Positions 1 through 7,303 are shown, numbered from the stretch's first letter. The stretch is DNA of 26,210 nucleotides from JAVVRI01 sp036654795 (GCA_036654795.1 JAVVRI010000011.1:1-26210); one strand, 5' to 3'. The notes: generated from the letters alone by a model not told the origin. A program made the numbers and translations.

Positions 1-54
1 GAAGGGCAAAGGCCTCTAAATTCCGCACGATAGTTTCAGTGAAAAATATGCCGG

Positions 55-152
55 TGAAACTTTAGTTTCATCAGCATGAAACTTTTGTTTCACCTGGACG
101 AAACTTTAGTTTCATAGTGATGAAACTAAAGTTTCATCACTATGAAACTAAA
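55..152. repeat. Tandem 22-bp-period array of palindromic units ending in a 23-bp perfect inverted repeat
   Basis: Units start at 55, 77, 99, 121 and 143, exactly 22 bp apart. Each is a 16-bp near-palindrome of the form TGAAACTTTAGTTTCA (copy 2 has TTTT in the centre, copy 3 begins with C, copy 4 has AAAG in the centre, copy 5 is only a half unit) followed by a 6-bp spacer. The spacers are TCAGCA, CCTGGA, TAGTGA and TCACTA; the last two are reverse complements of each other. As a result 105-127 and 130-152 form a perfect 23-bp inverted repeat around a 2-bp centre. No coding sequence overlaps. The function is unknown; an intergenic mobile or structural repeat is the simplest reading. Confidence 0.9.
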
Positions 153-356
153 TAGGGTCTGTAGTTTAACGATTTAAGTTGACTACTATTTATCTTATAT
201 ATAAAGAAAGTTGACTCGATTAAAACTTAGTAACTCAAGTTCTTTACGGAGGTTACCACGTAAATGCCGTATCTCGTCCGTCTGTTTGAAACTATTTGAT
301 GTGAATGTTGTTATACTACGAAGGTGTAATCATATTCATTTTAAAATAGAAAGATT
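153..356. other. AT-rich leader before the PepSY-like gene
   Basis: About 200 bases without a credible ORF. I looked for a TAnnTTTG -7 box with a TTG about 20 bp upstream and found no exact match, only partial ones such as the TATTTG near 293-298. The A/T-rich stretch just before the ATG at 357 is typical of Bacteroidota start sites. Nothing else is recognisable. Confidence 0.5.
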
Positions 357-1190
357 ATGGGTAAAAAATTAGTGGCAGTCGTACTGCTAGCCTGTAGTAT
401 GTCCTTATTTGCCAATTGCAAAGGCGATGACAGACATCTGTATCAACCCACTCAGGTGGTGTTGAAAACGTTTGAAAGCAGATATCCTTCTGCGGAGCGA
501 GTAACTTGGGAAACAAAGCAAAACTATCAAGTGGCCGAGTTTTATACCGGTGCCAATAAATCGGAAGCTTGGTTTGATGGTAGTGGAGTGTGGGTGATGA
601 CGGAGACGGATATCTCCTTTAAGGCCTTGCCATCGGCTGTGAAAACTAGCTTCAACGCTAGCGCTTACGCTACTTGGAAGGTGGATGATGTCGATCAACT
701 GGAGCGTATGAGTGCCGCGACGATCTACATCATAGAAACTGAGCTGGGTGAAAAAGAGGCGGATCTTCGTTATTCGGAAACCGGTTTGCTGATTAAAGTA
801 ATTTTCGACGCTGGCAAGGACGACAAGCATCAGCCGGTCGTGATTCCTGAATTGGTGCGTACGGCTTTGCTGAAAAAGTATCCCAACGCCCTGATCTTGG
901 AGTATGAGATGGAAACAACAGGCCTCGAAGTGGATATTCTTGATAAAGGCATACAAAAGGATGTCTGCTTCAACAATGCCGGCCAGTGGCTCAGTAGTGA
1001 ATGGGATATACGTTCCGACGAAGCGCCAGCTGCTGTATTAAACTTTTTGGCGACCTCAGCTTATAGTACCTACCGCATTGATGAGGTGAGCGCATTGGAG
1101 AAACCGGCCGGAATGTTTTATGTCTTCGATATGAAGCAGAACAATAACGAAGTGACTCTTACTTTGAGTGCTGACGGGGTGCTCCAATGA
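357..1190 (+). CDS. Secreted PepSY-like (DUF2874) protein with two repeated domains
   Basis: The 277-residue protein begins with a short basic and hydrophobic export signal (residues 1 to about 20). Cys21 follows Phe-Ala-Asn, a poor lipobox because Asn sits at -1, so lipidation is uncertain and a periplasmic location is equally possible. The rest is two homologous modules, about residues 28-150 and 160-277. Each has an amphipathic helix containing a Tyr-Pro turn (RYPSAERVTW and KYPNALILEY), then a beta region with matching WFDGSGVW / CFNNAGQW segments and a closing strand. This is the PF11396 (PepSY-like, beta-lactamase-inhibitor-protein-like) pattern common in Bacteroidales. Biochemical function is not established. 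The gene stands alone, convergent with nnr, and lies between two repeat arrays; its TGA stop is the first triplet of the downstream array. Confidence 0.75.
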   Translation: MGKKLVAVVLLACSMSLFANCKGDDRHLYQPTQVVLKTFESRYPSAERVTWETKQNYQVAEFYTGANKSEAWFDGSGVWVMTETDISFKALPSAVKTSFNASAYATWKVDDVDQLERMSAATIYIIETELGEKEADLRYSETGLLIKVIFDAGKDDKHQPVVIPELVRTALLKKYPNALILEYEMETTGLEVDILDKGIQKDVCFNNAGQWLSSEWDIRSDEAPAAVLNFLATSAYSTYRIDEVSALEKPAGMFYVFDMKQNNNEVTLTLSADGVLQ

Positions 1191-1258
1191 CTTTTGCGAC
1201 TCATACCGATGACTTTTGAAACTCATACCGATGAGTTGCAAAAGTCATCGGTATGAGT
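1188..1258. repeat. Second 22-bp-period repeat array forming a 27-bp hairpin
   Basis: Units start at 1188, 1210 and 1232 with the start of a fourth at 1254: 16-bp cores TGACTTTTGCGACTCA, TGACTTTTGAAACTCA and TGAGTTGCAAAAGTCA, separated by 6-bp spacers TACCGA, TACCGA and TCGGTA. The third core and spacer are the reverse complement of the earlier ones with one mismatch. Bases 1199-1218 pair perfectly with 1239-1258; inside them 1220-1226 pairs with 1231-1237 around the loop ACCG, with a single A-G mismatch between. The hairpin lies between two converging genes and could stop transcripts from both sides, although neither flank has a strong T tract. Confidence 0.88.
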
Positions 1259-1332
1259 ATATACGGCTTTTCTCCTTATTATTATGGGAAAGCACACTTT
1301 TTTAATGCGTTCTTTCTTTTGTCTGAAACGAA

Positions 1333-2844
1333 CTATTTTATCTGTTTGAAGGCTTTACCTAACATTTCGGTGATGTCTCCGGCAATCATGCTTTCTTCTG
1401 AGCGATAGACGGCAGCTAAGTCTCCGGCCGTGCCATGCAGGAAGACGCCGGCGATGGCGGCTGTTTCGGGTTCATAGCCTTGTGCCAATAGCCCCAGGAT
1501 GATGCCGGTCAGTACGTCGCCGCTTCCGGCAGTAGCCATGCCCGGATTGCCGGTGCTGTTAAAGTAGACGTTTCCGCCTGGTGTGCAGGTTGCTGTGTAG
1601 GCTCCTTTCAGTACGATCGTTACTTTTCGCTCTGCGGCAAAGGCTTGTGCCTTGGCCAACCGTTCGTAAGAGCTGTTACATTCGCCTACGATACGATCTA
1701 GTTCCTTGGGGTGTGGGGTCAAGATGCTACGTGCCGGAATGCGGTTTAGTAGGTCTTTGTTGGAGGCGATGATGTTGATTGCGTCAGCATCCAGAACAAT
1801 TGGTTTTCCGCCTGGCTGCATAAGGCGTTCCAGCGCAGCGGCCGATTCGAGGTGCTGACCTATCCCCGGTCCAATCCCGACAGCGGAGTAGGTGGCTGTG
1901 TCTGGTGTGGAGGTATAATATTCCTTATGTGGGTCGAAGCTAAGCATGGCTTCGGGCAGCGTGGTTTGTAGGATCTGTTCCCCGCGTTGCGGGATGTGTA
2001 CTGTGAGCAGACCTACCCCGCTGCGTAGGCAAGCACGAGCGGCCAAAACGGCTGCCCCCATCTTACCACGACTACCGGCAATCAGTAGTGCGTGGCCGTA
2101 AGTCCCTTTGTGGGCAAAGCGGTTACGGGGTTGAAAGGCTGCTGCTATGTCATTCTCCATTATTAATGAATAGGGGGTGGGGGTCTTCTCGATGACTTTC
2201 GGATGTAGACCGATTTCCAGTACTTTCCATTCGCCAACAAATAGCTCGTTCTCAGGTAGCATGAAGGCTAGCTTCGGAAATTCGAAGGTGAGCGTCAGGT
2301 TGGCATGGATGATGGCGTTTGGGTCGTTTGTCCGGTTGTCCTCACCAAAGAGCCCTGAAGGGATGTCGATGGATACAATGGTGGCTTCCGATTGGTTGAT
2401 ATAGTGCACCATGGCGGCAAATCCGCCGGTCAGCGGGCGGTTCAGGCCGGAGCCAAACAGTCCGTCTATTACGACGTCTCGTTCTTCTAATTGCGGCGGG
2501 GTAAAGTCGTCCACTACCTCGGTAAATTCGATTCTTTCCATGTCCAGTAAACGCTGTTTATTAAGCTCGCAATCAAAGGATAGATGGGAGGTGGGGTTGA
2601 ATAGATAGGTCTCTACCCGATACGATTCATCCTTCAATAGGCGGGCAATGGCCAGTGCGTCGGCACCGTTGTTCCCCTGTCCGGCGAATATGATGATACG
2701 CGTTTGTTTGGAATAGCGACGGCAAAACTCATGGATAAACATGGTCGCTGCGCGCTCTACTAACTCCACCGAACTGATAGGTTCATGTTGGATGGTGTAC
2801 TGGTCAAGGTCTTTTACCTTGTCGGTTGCAAATATTTTTGTCAT
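1333..2844 (-). CDS. nnr: Bifunctional NAD(P)H-hydrate epimerase / ADP-dependent NAD(P)H-hydrate dehydratase
   Basis: Repairs hydrated NADH and NADPH in the cytoplasm: the N-terminal YjeF_N half epimerises R- and S-hydrates, and the C-terminal ribokinase-like half dehydrates the S form using ADP. The 503-residue length fits the fused enzyme. Visible N-half motifs are GQGNNGADAL (55-64, the nucleotide-binding loop, with Ala where many homologues have a second Gly), DGLFGSGLNRPLTG and DIPSGLFG. C-half motifs are GHALLIAGSRGKMGAA, VLDADAIN, LTPHPKE and NPGMATAGSGDVLTG (433-447), with the expected catalytic Asp443. It is transcribed divergently from hpt, with about 124 bp between the starts, and converges on the PepSY-like gene. 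The start chosen is the ATG whose complement lies at 2842-2844; the family N-terminus (MTKIFATDKVKDLDQYT) begins there. Confidence 0.95.
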   Translation of the reverse strand: MTKIFATDKVKDLDQYTIQHEPISSVELVERAATMFIHEFCRRYSKQTRIIIFAGQGNNGADALAIARLLKDESYRVETYLFNPTSHLSFDCELNKQRLLDMERIEFTEVVDDFTPPQLEERDVVIDGLFGSGLNRPLTGGFAAMVHYINQSEATIVSIDIPSGLFGEDNRTNDPNAIIHANLTLTFEFPKLAFMLPENELFVGEWKVLEIGLHPKVIEKTPTPYSLIMENDIAAAFQPRNRFAHKGTYGHALLIAGSRGKMGAAVLAARACLRSGVGLLTVHIPQRGEQILQTTLPEAMLSFDPHKEYYTSTPDTATYSAVGIGPGIGQHLESAAALERLMQPGGKPIVLDADAINIIASNKDLLNRIPARSILTPHPKELDRIVGECNSSYERLAKAQAFAAERKVTIVLKGAYTATCTPGGNVYFNSTGNPGMATAGSGDVLTGIILGLLAQGYEPETAAIAGVFLHGTAGDLAAVYRSEESMIAGDITEMLGKAFKQIK

Positions 2845-2876
2845 AACGATAGGTTGTCTGTTGAGTATTTAGCATA

Positions 2877-2884
2877 CAAATGTA
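2877..2884 (-). promoter_or_regulatory. Probable -7 box for nnr (TACATTTG on the minus strand)
   Basis: The plus strand reads CAAATGTA, the complement of the Bacteroidota -7 element TAnnTTTG, 33 bp upstream of the nnr start codon. No clear TTTG lies at the expected distance further upstream, so only half of the promoter is supported. Confidence 0.45.
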
Positions 2885-2913
2885 TAACAAAGTTTGCTAT
2901 GTTGCTACTCTTT

Positions 2914-2945
2914 TTTGCGCTTACGCGAAAAAAGTTGTACATTTG
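2914..2945 (+). promoter_or_regulatory. Promoter of the hpt-adk-obgE-pgeF run
   Basis: TTTG at 2914-2917, a 20-bp gap, then TACATTTG at 2938-2945 match the Bacteroidota primary sigma-factor consensus (TTTG, 19-21 bp, TAnnTTTG) well. The start codon lies 23 bp beyond the box, implying a short leader. An interrupted inverted repeat (C plus six T, GCGC-TTA-CGCG, six A plus G, 2910-2934) covers the -33 element and could be an operator. Confidence 0.65.
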
Positions 2946-2968
2946 TTCCCTCATAATTCAAGCAATCC

Positions 2969-3514
2969 ATGGATAGAATTCGTTTAAAGGATAAGGAATT
3001 TACCTTGTTCATCGCCGAAAAGGAGATAAAGGAAGCAATAGCGCGTATGGCAGAGCAGATTAAAGCTGATCTGGTAGGTAACAATCCGTTGTTTGTCGGG
3101 ATACTGAACGGTGCATTTATGTTTACGGCGGAATTGATGCGCCAGCTGGATGTACCGTATGAATTGACCTTTGCGCGTTATGCCTCTTATGAAGGTACGG
3201 GCTCGACAGGTCGTGTAAAGGAGATTATGCCTATACAGACCAATATAAAGGGACGTACATTGATCTTTATGGAGGATATTATTGATACGGGTCGTACGAT
3301 GCAGTACGTTATGGCGAAATATCGCGAAGCGGGAGCTGCCGATGTTAAATTGGCCACGATGTTGTTTAAGCCGACCTCGCTGCAATGAGACTTGAAGCCC
3401 GATTATGTCGGCTTGGAAATACCCAACGACTTCATTGTCGGTTATGGTCTGGACTACGACGGCTTGGGGCGTTGTTATCGTGACATTTACCAACTGTCTA
3501 CTGAGAAAAAATAA
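2969..3514 (+). pseudogene. hpt: Hypoxanthine phosphoribosyltransferase interrupted by an in-frame TGA
   Basis: Salvage enzyme that makes IMP or GMP from hypoxanthine or guanine and PRPP. The reading frame from ATG 2969 gives 139 residues containing the PRPP-binding signature FMEDIIDTGRTM, then TGA at 3386-3388. The same frame then continues for 41 residues that are clearly the normal C-terminus (DLKPDYVGLEIPNDFIVGYG and on) to TAA at 3512-3514; read through, the total is about 180 residues, the usual family length. The lost part includes the purine-base-binding segment around IPNDFIVGYGLDY, so the truncated product should be inactive. TGA ends other genes here (pgeF, the RSH gene), so a recoded genetic code is unlikely. 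Either a recent nonsense mutation or a single-base sequencing error explains it. First gene of the run leading to adk. Confidence 0.85.
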
Positions 3515-3547
3515 TATAGAGTACAGAAAACAAAGAGTTTAAGAGTT

Positions 3548-4114
3548 ATGTTGAATGTAGTTATTTTTGGTGCTCCCGGTTCAGGAAAGGGAACACAGAG
3601 TGAATTAATCATCAAAGAATATGGCTTGGATCATATCTCAACAGGTGATGTGTTGCGTGCCGAGATTAAAGGCGAAACGGAGTTGGGCAAGATAGCCAAT
3701 GGTTATATTTCGAAAGGACAACTGGTGCCGGACGAATTGATTATAGACATTCTTGCGAAGGTGTTGGATAGCAAAAAGACATCGAAGGGTGTTATTTTCG
3801 ATGGTTTCCCTCGTACCATTCCACAAGCAAAGGCGCTGAAGGTTATGTTGAACGAACGTGGCACGGATGTGTCGGTGATGTTGAACCTTGAAGTGGACGA
3901 AGACGAGCTGATTACGCGTTTGCTGGAGCGTGGGAAGATTTCAGGCCGTTCGGACGACAACTTGGAAACGATTAAATCCAGACTGGAAGTATATCATACC
4001 CAGACAGCCCCCCTTGCTGCTTACTATATAGAGGAGGGTAAACATAAAGCCATCAAAGGCATGGGTGCGATCGAAGAAATTTTCGGACGTATCAAAGAAG
4101 CAATTAATAAATAA
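3548..4114 (+). CDS. adk: Adenylate kinase
   Basis: Interconverts ATP + AMP and 2 ADP in the cytoplasm, keeping the adenylate pools balanced. The 188-residue protein has the P-loop GAPGSGKGTQ (8-17), the AMP-binding STGDVLRAEIK, the DGFPRTIPQAKAL motif, and a short LID (LERGKISGRSDDN) with no zinc cysteines. This is the short-LID form usual in Bacteroidales. It starts 33 bp after the end of the full hpt frame and ends 12 bp before obgE, so it is almost certainly co-transcribed with both. Confidence 0.96.
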   Translation: MLNVVIFGAPGSGKGTQSELIIKEYGLDHISTGDVLRAEIKGETELGKIANGYISKGQLVPDELIIDILAKVLDSKKTSKGVIFDGFPRTIPQAKALKVMLNERGTDVSVMLNLEVDEDELITRLLERGKISGRSDDNLETIKSRLEVYHTQTAPLAAYYIEEGKHKAIKGMGAIEEIFGRIKEAINK

Positions 4115-4126
4115 TTTAAGTACAAA

Positions 4127-5290
4127 ATGGCTGAATCGAACTTTGTAGATTATGTAAAGATCTATTGTCGCTCTGGAAAGGGTGGCAGAGGGTCTTCTCA
4201 CTTTCGCCGCGAGAAATATATTCCGAAAGGAGGTCCCGATGGTGGCGACGGAGGGCGAGGAGGCCATGTGTTTCTTCGTGGTAACCGAAATTATTGGACG
4301 CTGCTTCACCTGAGGTTTGAACGCCACATGATGGCAACAAGCGGCGGGGGCGGAGGCGCAATGCGTAGTTTCGGGCGTGACGGAGAGGATCGTACGATCG
4401 AAGTGCCTTGCGGCACAGTAGTATATGACGCCGAAACTGGCGAGTTTATATGCGATGTGACGGAGGATGGACAACAAGTCATGCTGCTCAAGGGTGGTCG
4501 TGGCGGACAGGGTAATGCGCATTTCAAGACTTCCACCAATCAGGCGCCACGCTATTGTCAACCAGGCGAACCGGCGCAAGAGCGGAAGGTGATCCTTCAA
4601 CTTAAGCTGCTGGCTGACGTGGGACTGGTAGGTTTCCCAAATGCGGGCAAATCTACGTTGCTTTCGGTTTTATCTGCGGCGAAGCCGAAGATTGCTAACT
4701 ATCCGTTTACGACGTTAGAACCGAACTTAGGTATTGTGAGTTATCGTGATAATCGTTCGTTTGTAATGGCGGATATACCGGGTATCATTGAAGGTGCAAG
4801 CGAAGGCAAGGGGCTGGGTTTACGTTTTCTTCGTCATATCGAGCGTAATTCGTTGCTTTTGTTTATGGTGCCGGGGGATGCGGATGACATCAAGAAGGAA
4901 TACGAAATTTTGCACAATGAGTTGGTAAAGTATAATCCAGACCTGCTGACGAAACGCCGTGTCTTGGCCATTACAAAGAGTGATATGCTGGATGAGGAGT
5001 TGATCGAAGCATTGTCGGAAGATTTGCCGGAGGATATACCCTATGTTTTTATTTCTTCCATTACGAATACGGGCTTGGTCGAGCTAAAGGACTTGCTCTG
5101 GAAGGAACTGAATAAAGAGGTATTCCACGAAGTGGAGCGAATTGTTCATAAGGATCTGGATGTTTCGCAGATCGATCTGGACGATGACGACGACAATTAT
5201 GTGTTTGCCGAGGATGAAGATGAACCGGAAGAGGATTTGGGTGATGAAGAATGTGACTGGGAAGATGAAGAGATTCCTATCAAAGAGTAA
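4127..5290 (+). CDS. obgE: GTPase Obg/CgtA
   Basis: Essential ribosome-associated GTPase involved in 50S maturation and in growth and stress control. The glycine-rich Obg fold occupies residues 1-158. The G domain follows with G1 GFPNAGKST (169-177), G2 around NYPFTTLEPNLG, G3 DIPGIIEGASEGKGLG (216-231), G4 TKSD (283-286, a T variant of NKxD) and G5 SSIT (310-313). After about residue 335 the protein ends in a strongly acidic Asp/Glu-rich tail instead of a folded OCT domain; the Obg C-terminus is known to vary among phyla. It sits between adk and pgeF in a tight run. Confidence 0.96.
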   Translation: MAESNFVDYVKIYCRSGKGGRGSSHFRREKYIPKGGPDGGDGGRGGHVFLRGNRNYWTLLHLRFERHMMATSGGGGGAMRSFGRDGEDRTIEVPCGTVVYDAETGEFICDVTEDGQQVMLLKGGRGGQGNAHFKTSTNQAPRYCQPGEPAQERKVILQLKLLADVGLVGFPNAGKSTLLSVLSAAKPKIANYPFTTLEPNLGIVSYRDNRSFVMADIPGIIEGASEGKGLGLRFLRHIERNSLLLFMVPGDADDIKKEYEILHNELVKYNPDLLTKRRVLAITKSDMLDEELIEALSEDLPEDIPYVFISSITNTGLVELKDLLWKELNKEVFHEVERIVHKDLDVSQIDLDDDDDNYVFAEDEDEPEEDLGDEECDWEDEEIPIKE

Positions 5291-5300
5291 TACAACAGAG

Positions 5301-6110
5301 ATGTTGCAGTTTTCCGGCTTAGGCGGAGATTGCAACATCTCTCATTTTGTGACTACCCGTCATGGCGGAGTGAGTAAGGGAGCTTATGCTTCGATGAACC
5401 CCGGATGTTATAGTGGTGATGAGCCCGATGCTGTTCGGCAAAACCGAGAAAGGATATGCGAGGCGCTGAATATGCCCATTGAATCTCTTTTTGCCCCATA
5501 TCAAGTGCATGGTAGCGTTATCCGGATGCTGGACGAGGCCTTTATAAACGAATCTGCGGAGCAGCAGGCGGTCGCTTTGCACGGTGTGGATGCCTTAATA
5601 ACGGATATACCCGGCGTTTGTGTGGCTGTTTCGACAGCTGATTGTGTGCCTGTGTTGCTTTATGCTCCTGATCAGCGTGTGGTTGCTGCCATACATGCCG
5701 GTTGGCGTGGAACGGTGCGGCAGATCGTAGCGCAAACGGTAGCCTGTATGGTTGAGTGTTATGCTTGCAATCCTGCTTGTATGTTGGCTGGGATAGGTCC
5801 GTCCATTAGTCAGGAGGCTTTCGAAGTAGGAGAGGAGGTGGCAGATGCCTTTCGCCAGTTGGCTCGTAACATGAATGTGGACGAACAACAGCTGATCAGC
5901 CTAAACCTTTTTACTGGAAAGGCACACATTGATTTGTGGGAAACAAACCGCCTGCAACTGTTAGCCAACGGACTAAAGCCTGAAAATATTGAAGTTTCAG
6001 CCATTTGTACCTATACGCAGTGTGCTGATTTCTTCTCAGCCCGGCGCCTAGGGGTTCAAAGCGGACGAGTGATGTCCGGCATACGGATAAATGAAGAAAA
6101 AGGATTATGA
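5301..6110 (+). CDS. pgeF: Peptidoglycan editing factor PgeF (YfiH / DUF152 family)
   Basis: Members of this family are zinc-containing enzymes that prevent or remove wrongly placed L-Ser in peptidoglycan precursors in E. coli; other members show purine-nucleoside or phenol-oxidase activity, so the role here is inferred. The 269-residue protein shows the family motifs TTRHGGVSKG, VSTADCVPVLLY, AAIHAGWRGT, GPSISQEAFEVG and CTYTQCADFFSARR; the Cys and His in ADC and IHAGWRG are the usual metal ligands. I start at ATG 5301, 10 bp after the obgE stop, because homology begins there; upstream codons in this frame only overlap the obgE tail. Its TGA overlaps the ATG of the next gene by 4 bp (ATGA), which suggests translational coupling. 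Confidence 0.92.
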   Translation: MLQFSGLGGDCNISHFVTTRHGGVSKGAYASMNPGCYSGDEPDAVRQNRERICEALNMPIESLFAPYQVHGSVIRMLDEAFINESAEQQAVALHGVDALITDIPGVCVAVSTADCVPVLLYAPDQRVVAAIHAGWRGTVRQIVAQTVACMVECYACNPACMLAGIGPSISQEAFEVGEEVADAFRQLARNMNVDEQQLISLNLFTGKAHIDLWETNRLQLLANGLKPENIEVSAICTYTQCADFFSARRLGVQSGRVMSGIRINEEKGL

Positions 6111-6796
6111 TACAAATTACGATTTCTGACGAAATAGCCGTTGCATGTCCCGACTTGCATGTGTTGGCCTTGAGTTGTGAGGTGCGTAACAGTGCCTCTG
6201 ATGCTCAATTGTGGGAAGAGATTGTCTCTGTTGAAGCCGATGTGCAGGGCACTTGTCGGTTGGAAGAGGTTAATAAGTGGCTTCCTATACTGGCCACGCG
6301 CCAAGCTTATAAGCGCTTGGGAAAAGATCCGAACCGCTACCGCCCCTCTGCGGAGGCATTGCGGCGGCGTATCCTTCGCAATTTGCCGCTGTATAAGGTA
6401 GATACGCTGGTCGATCTTATTAATTTGGTTTCTATCCGGAGTGGTTATTCCATTGGAGGCTTCGATGCAGCTCAAATAAAGGGCGATTTGATATTGGACG
6501 TTGGTCGGGAAGGGGAAATTTATAACGGAATAGGTCGCGGTTTGCTCAATATTGCTGGTCTTCCGGTCTATCGTGATTGTGTGGGTGGGATAGGTACACC
6601 TACTAGCGATGAGGAGCGAACCAAAATTAGTCTTGATACTTCTAGTCTGTTAATGATACTGAATGGGTATTCTGGAAAGGAGGGGTTGCTAGATGCTGCC
6701 CAATATGCAGCTGGCTTGTTAATGAAATATGGATCAGCTACAAACTTGGAAATGGAGTTGCTGACGGGAAAAGATAGAGCTAAAATAACGTTATAA
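6107..6796 (+). CDS. Stand-alone B3/B4 tRNA-binding-domain protein (PheT B3/4-like)
   Basis: The 229-residue protein resembles the B3/B4 domain of the beta subunit of phenylalanyl-tRNA synthetase, found alone in many bacteria (COG3382). Recognisable family segments are YKRLGKDPNRYRPSAEALRR, the stretch around VDLINLVSIRSGYSIGGFD, and the later GEIYNGIGRG and RDCVGGIGTPTSDEERTKIS. No catalytic aminoacylation domain is present. The role is unproven; editing of mischarged tRNA or amino-acid binding are the usual suggestions. It overlaps pgeF by 4 bp and ends the run that began with hpt. Confidence 0.8.
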   Translation: MIQITISDEIAVACPDLHVLALSCEVRNSASDAQLWEEIVSVEADVQGTCRLEEVNKWLPILATRQAYKRLGKDPNRYRPSAEALRRRILRNLPLYKVDTLVDLINLVSIRSGYSIGGFDAAQIKGDLILDVGREGEIYNGIGRGLLNIAGLPVYRDCVGGIGTPTSDEERTKISLDTSSLLMILNGYSGKEGLLDAAQYAAGLLMKYGSATNLEMELLTGKDRAKITL

Positions 6797-6838
6797 ACAC
6801 GTTAAATATATATAGAAACGTAAAAAACGTTGGTTTAT
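6793..6838 (+). terminator. Possible weak stem-loop after the B3/B4 gene
   Basis: 6793-6798 (ATAAAC) can pair with 6833-6838 (GTTTAT) and 6799-6803 (ACGTT) with 6826-6830 (AACGT), leaving a 2-base bulge. The stem overlaps the stop codon of the gene before. It is AT-rich with no T tract after it, so termination here is only a possibility. Confidence 0.3.
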
Positions 6839-6883
6839 ATGCTAAAAAACATCTATTTCCTTTTATTATAATGGATTAATCCC

Positions 6884-6891
6884 TAAATTTG
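6884..6891 (+). promoter_or_regulatory. Probable -7 box (TAAATTTG) for the small winged-helix gene
   Basis: An exact TAnnTTTG match 62 bp before the chosen start codon. The -33 region is only T-rich, without a clean TTTG. Confidence 0.45.
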
Positions 6892-6953
6892 TCGCGATAA
6901 CAAAAGGCGGCGGATTTGTGCTGCCCCAAATTAATCAACAAACAAAAAGAGAA

Positions 6954-7154
6954 ATGATTGAATTGATTGGAACAAATGCTGGTCTTGTTTGGGCAACCCT
7001 AAACGAAGGAGGCAAAATGAGTGTCAAAACAGTAAAGAAGATTACGAAGGTAAAAACAGAAAAAGATCTGTATGCTGCGTTTGGCTGGTTGGCAAAAGAG
7101 GGTAAGCTTGCTTTTGAAGAAGTAAAGGGTGAATTGTTCGTTTCGCTGATCTAA
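6954..7154 (+). CDS. Small winged helix-turn-helix protein (DUF2582 / PF10771)
   Basis: A 66-residue protein with the family pattern: IGTNAGLVWATLNE, a helix-turn-helix around VKTVKKITKVKTEKDLYAAF, and a closing wing GWLAKEGKLAFEEV...ELFVSLI. It is probably a DNA-binding protein, but targets are not known. I start at ATG 6954 because the family begins near the LIGTNAG segment and the A-rich stretch just before it fits local start sites. A GTG at 6918 would add 12 residues without homology support. It is a single-gene unit, with its own promoter box upstream and a terminator 30 bp downstream. Confidence 0.8.
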   Translation: MIELIGTNAGLVWATLNEGGKMSVKTVKKITKVKTEKDLYAAFGWLAKEGKLAFEEVKGELFVSLI

Positions 7155-7182
7155 TCACGTAAACAAGAGCAAATTTTAGCGA

Positions 7183-7214
7183 GGGCTGTTCGATTCTGTT
7201 TGAACGGCCTTTTG
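7183..7214 (+). terminator. Rho-independent terminator after the winged-helix gene
   Basis: The stem 7184-7191 (GGCTGTTC) pairs with 7202-7209 (GAACGGCC) with one G-T wobble and a 10-base loop (which a further G-T pair can shorten to 8), followed by a short T run beginning at 7210. Confidence 0.75.
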
Positions 7215-7253
7215 TGTGTATTGACGTTTTATGCTAAAATAATTGAACTTACT

Positions 7254-7285
7254 ATTGCTTTATTCATTTCTAAAGTTTACTTTTG
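7254..7285 (+). promoter_or_regulatory. Promoter of the coiled-coil gene and zapA
   Basis: ATTG at 7254-7257, a 20-bp gap, and TACTTTTG at 7278-7285 match the Bacteroidota consensus. The start codon follows 18 bp later, giving a very short leader. Confidence 0.65.
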
Positions 7286-7303
7286 TGTAGAATTTGGTAT
7301 AAA

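Noticed and set aside
55..152. CRISPR array
   Set aside because: The repeated cores are 16 bp and spacers only 6 bp; no 24-37-bp repeats with 30-bp spacers and no cas genes in the window.
405..956. 183-codon antisense frame under the PepSY-like gene
   Set aside because: No start context, no recognisable homology and antisense to a gene with clear repeated domains; a shadow frame.
2984..3493. 169-codon antisense frame under hpt
   Set aside because: Open only because it mirrors the hpt frame; the sense strand carries the conserved phosphoribosyltransferase motifs.
2969..3514. TGA recoding (genetic code change or selenocysteine) explaining the hpt stop
   Set aside because: TGA terminates pgeF and the RSH gene normally, Cys/Arg codons are used conventionally, and no selenocysteine element is seen; a Sec at this position has no precedent I know.
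3941..4600. 219-codon antisense frame across adk and obgE
   Set aside because: It runs across two well-identified genes on the other strand; composition follows their codons.
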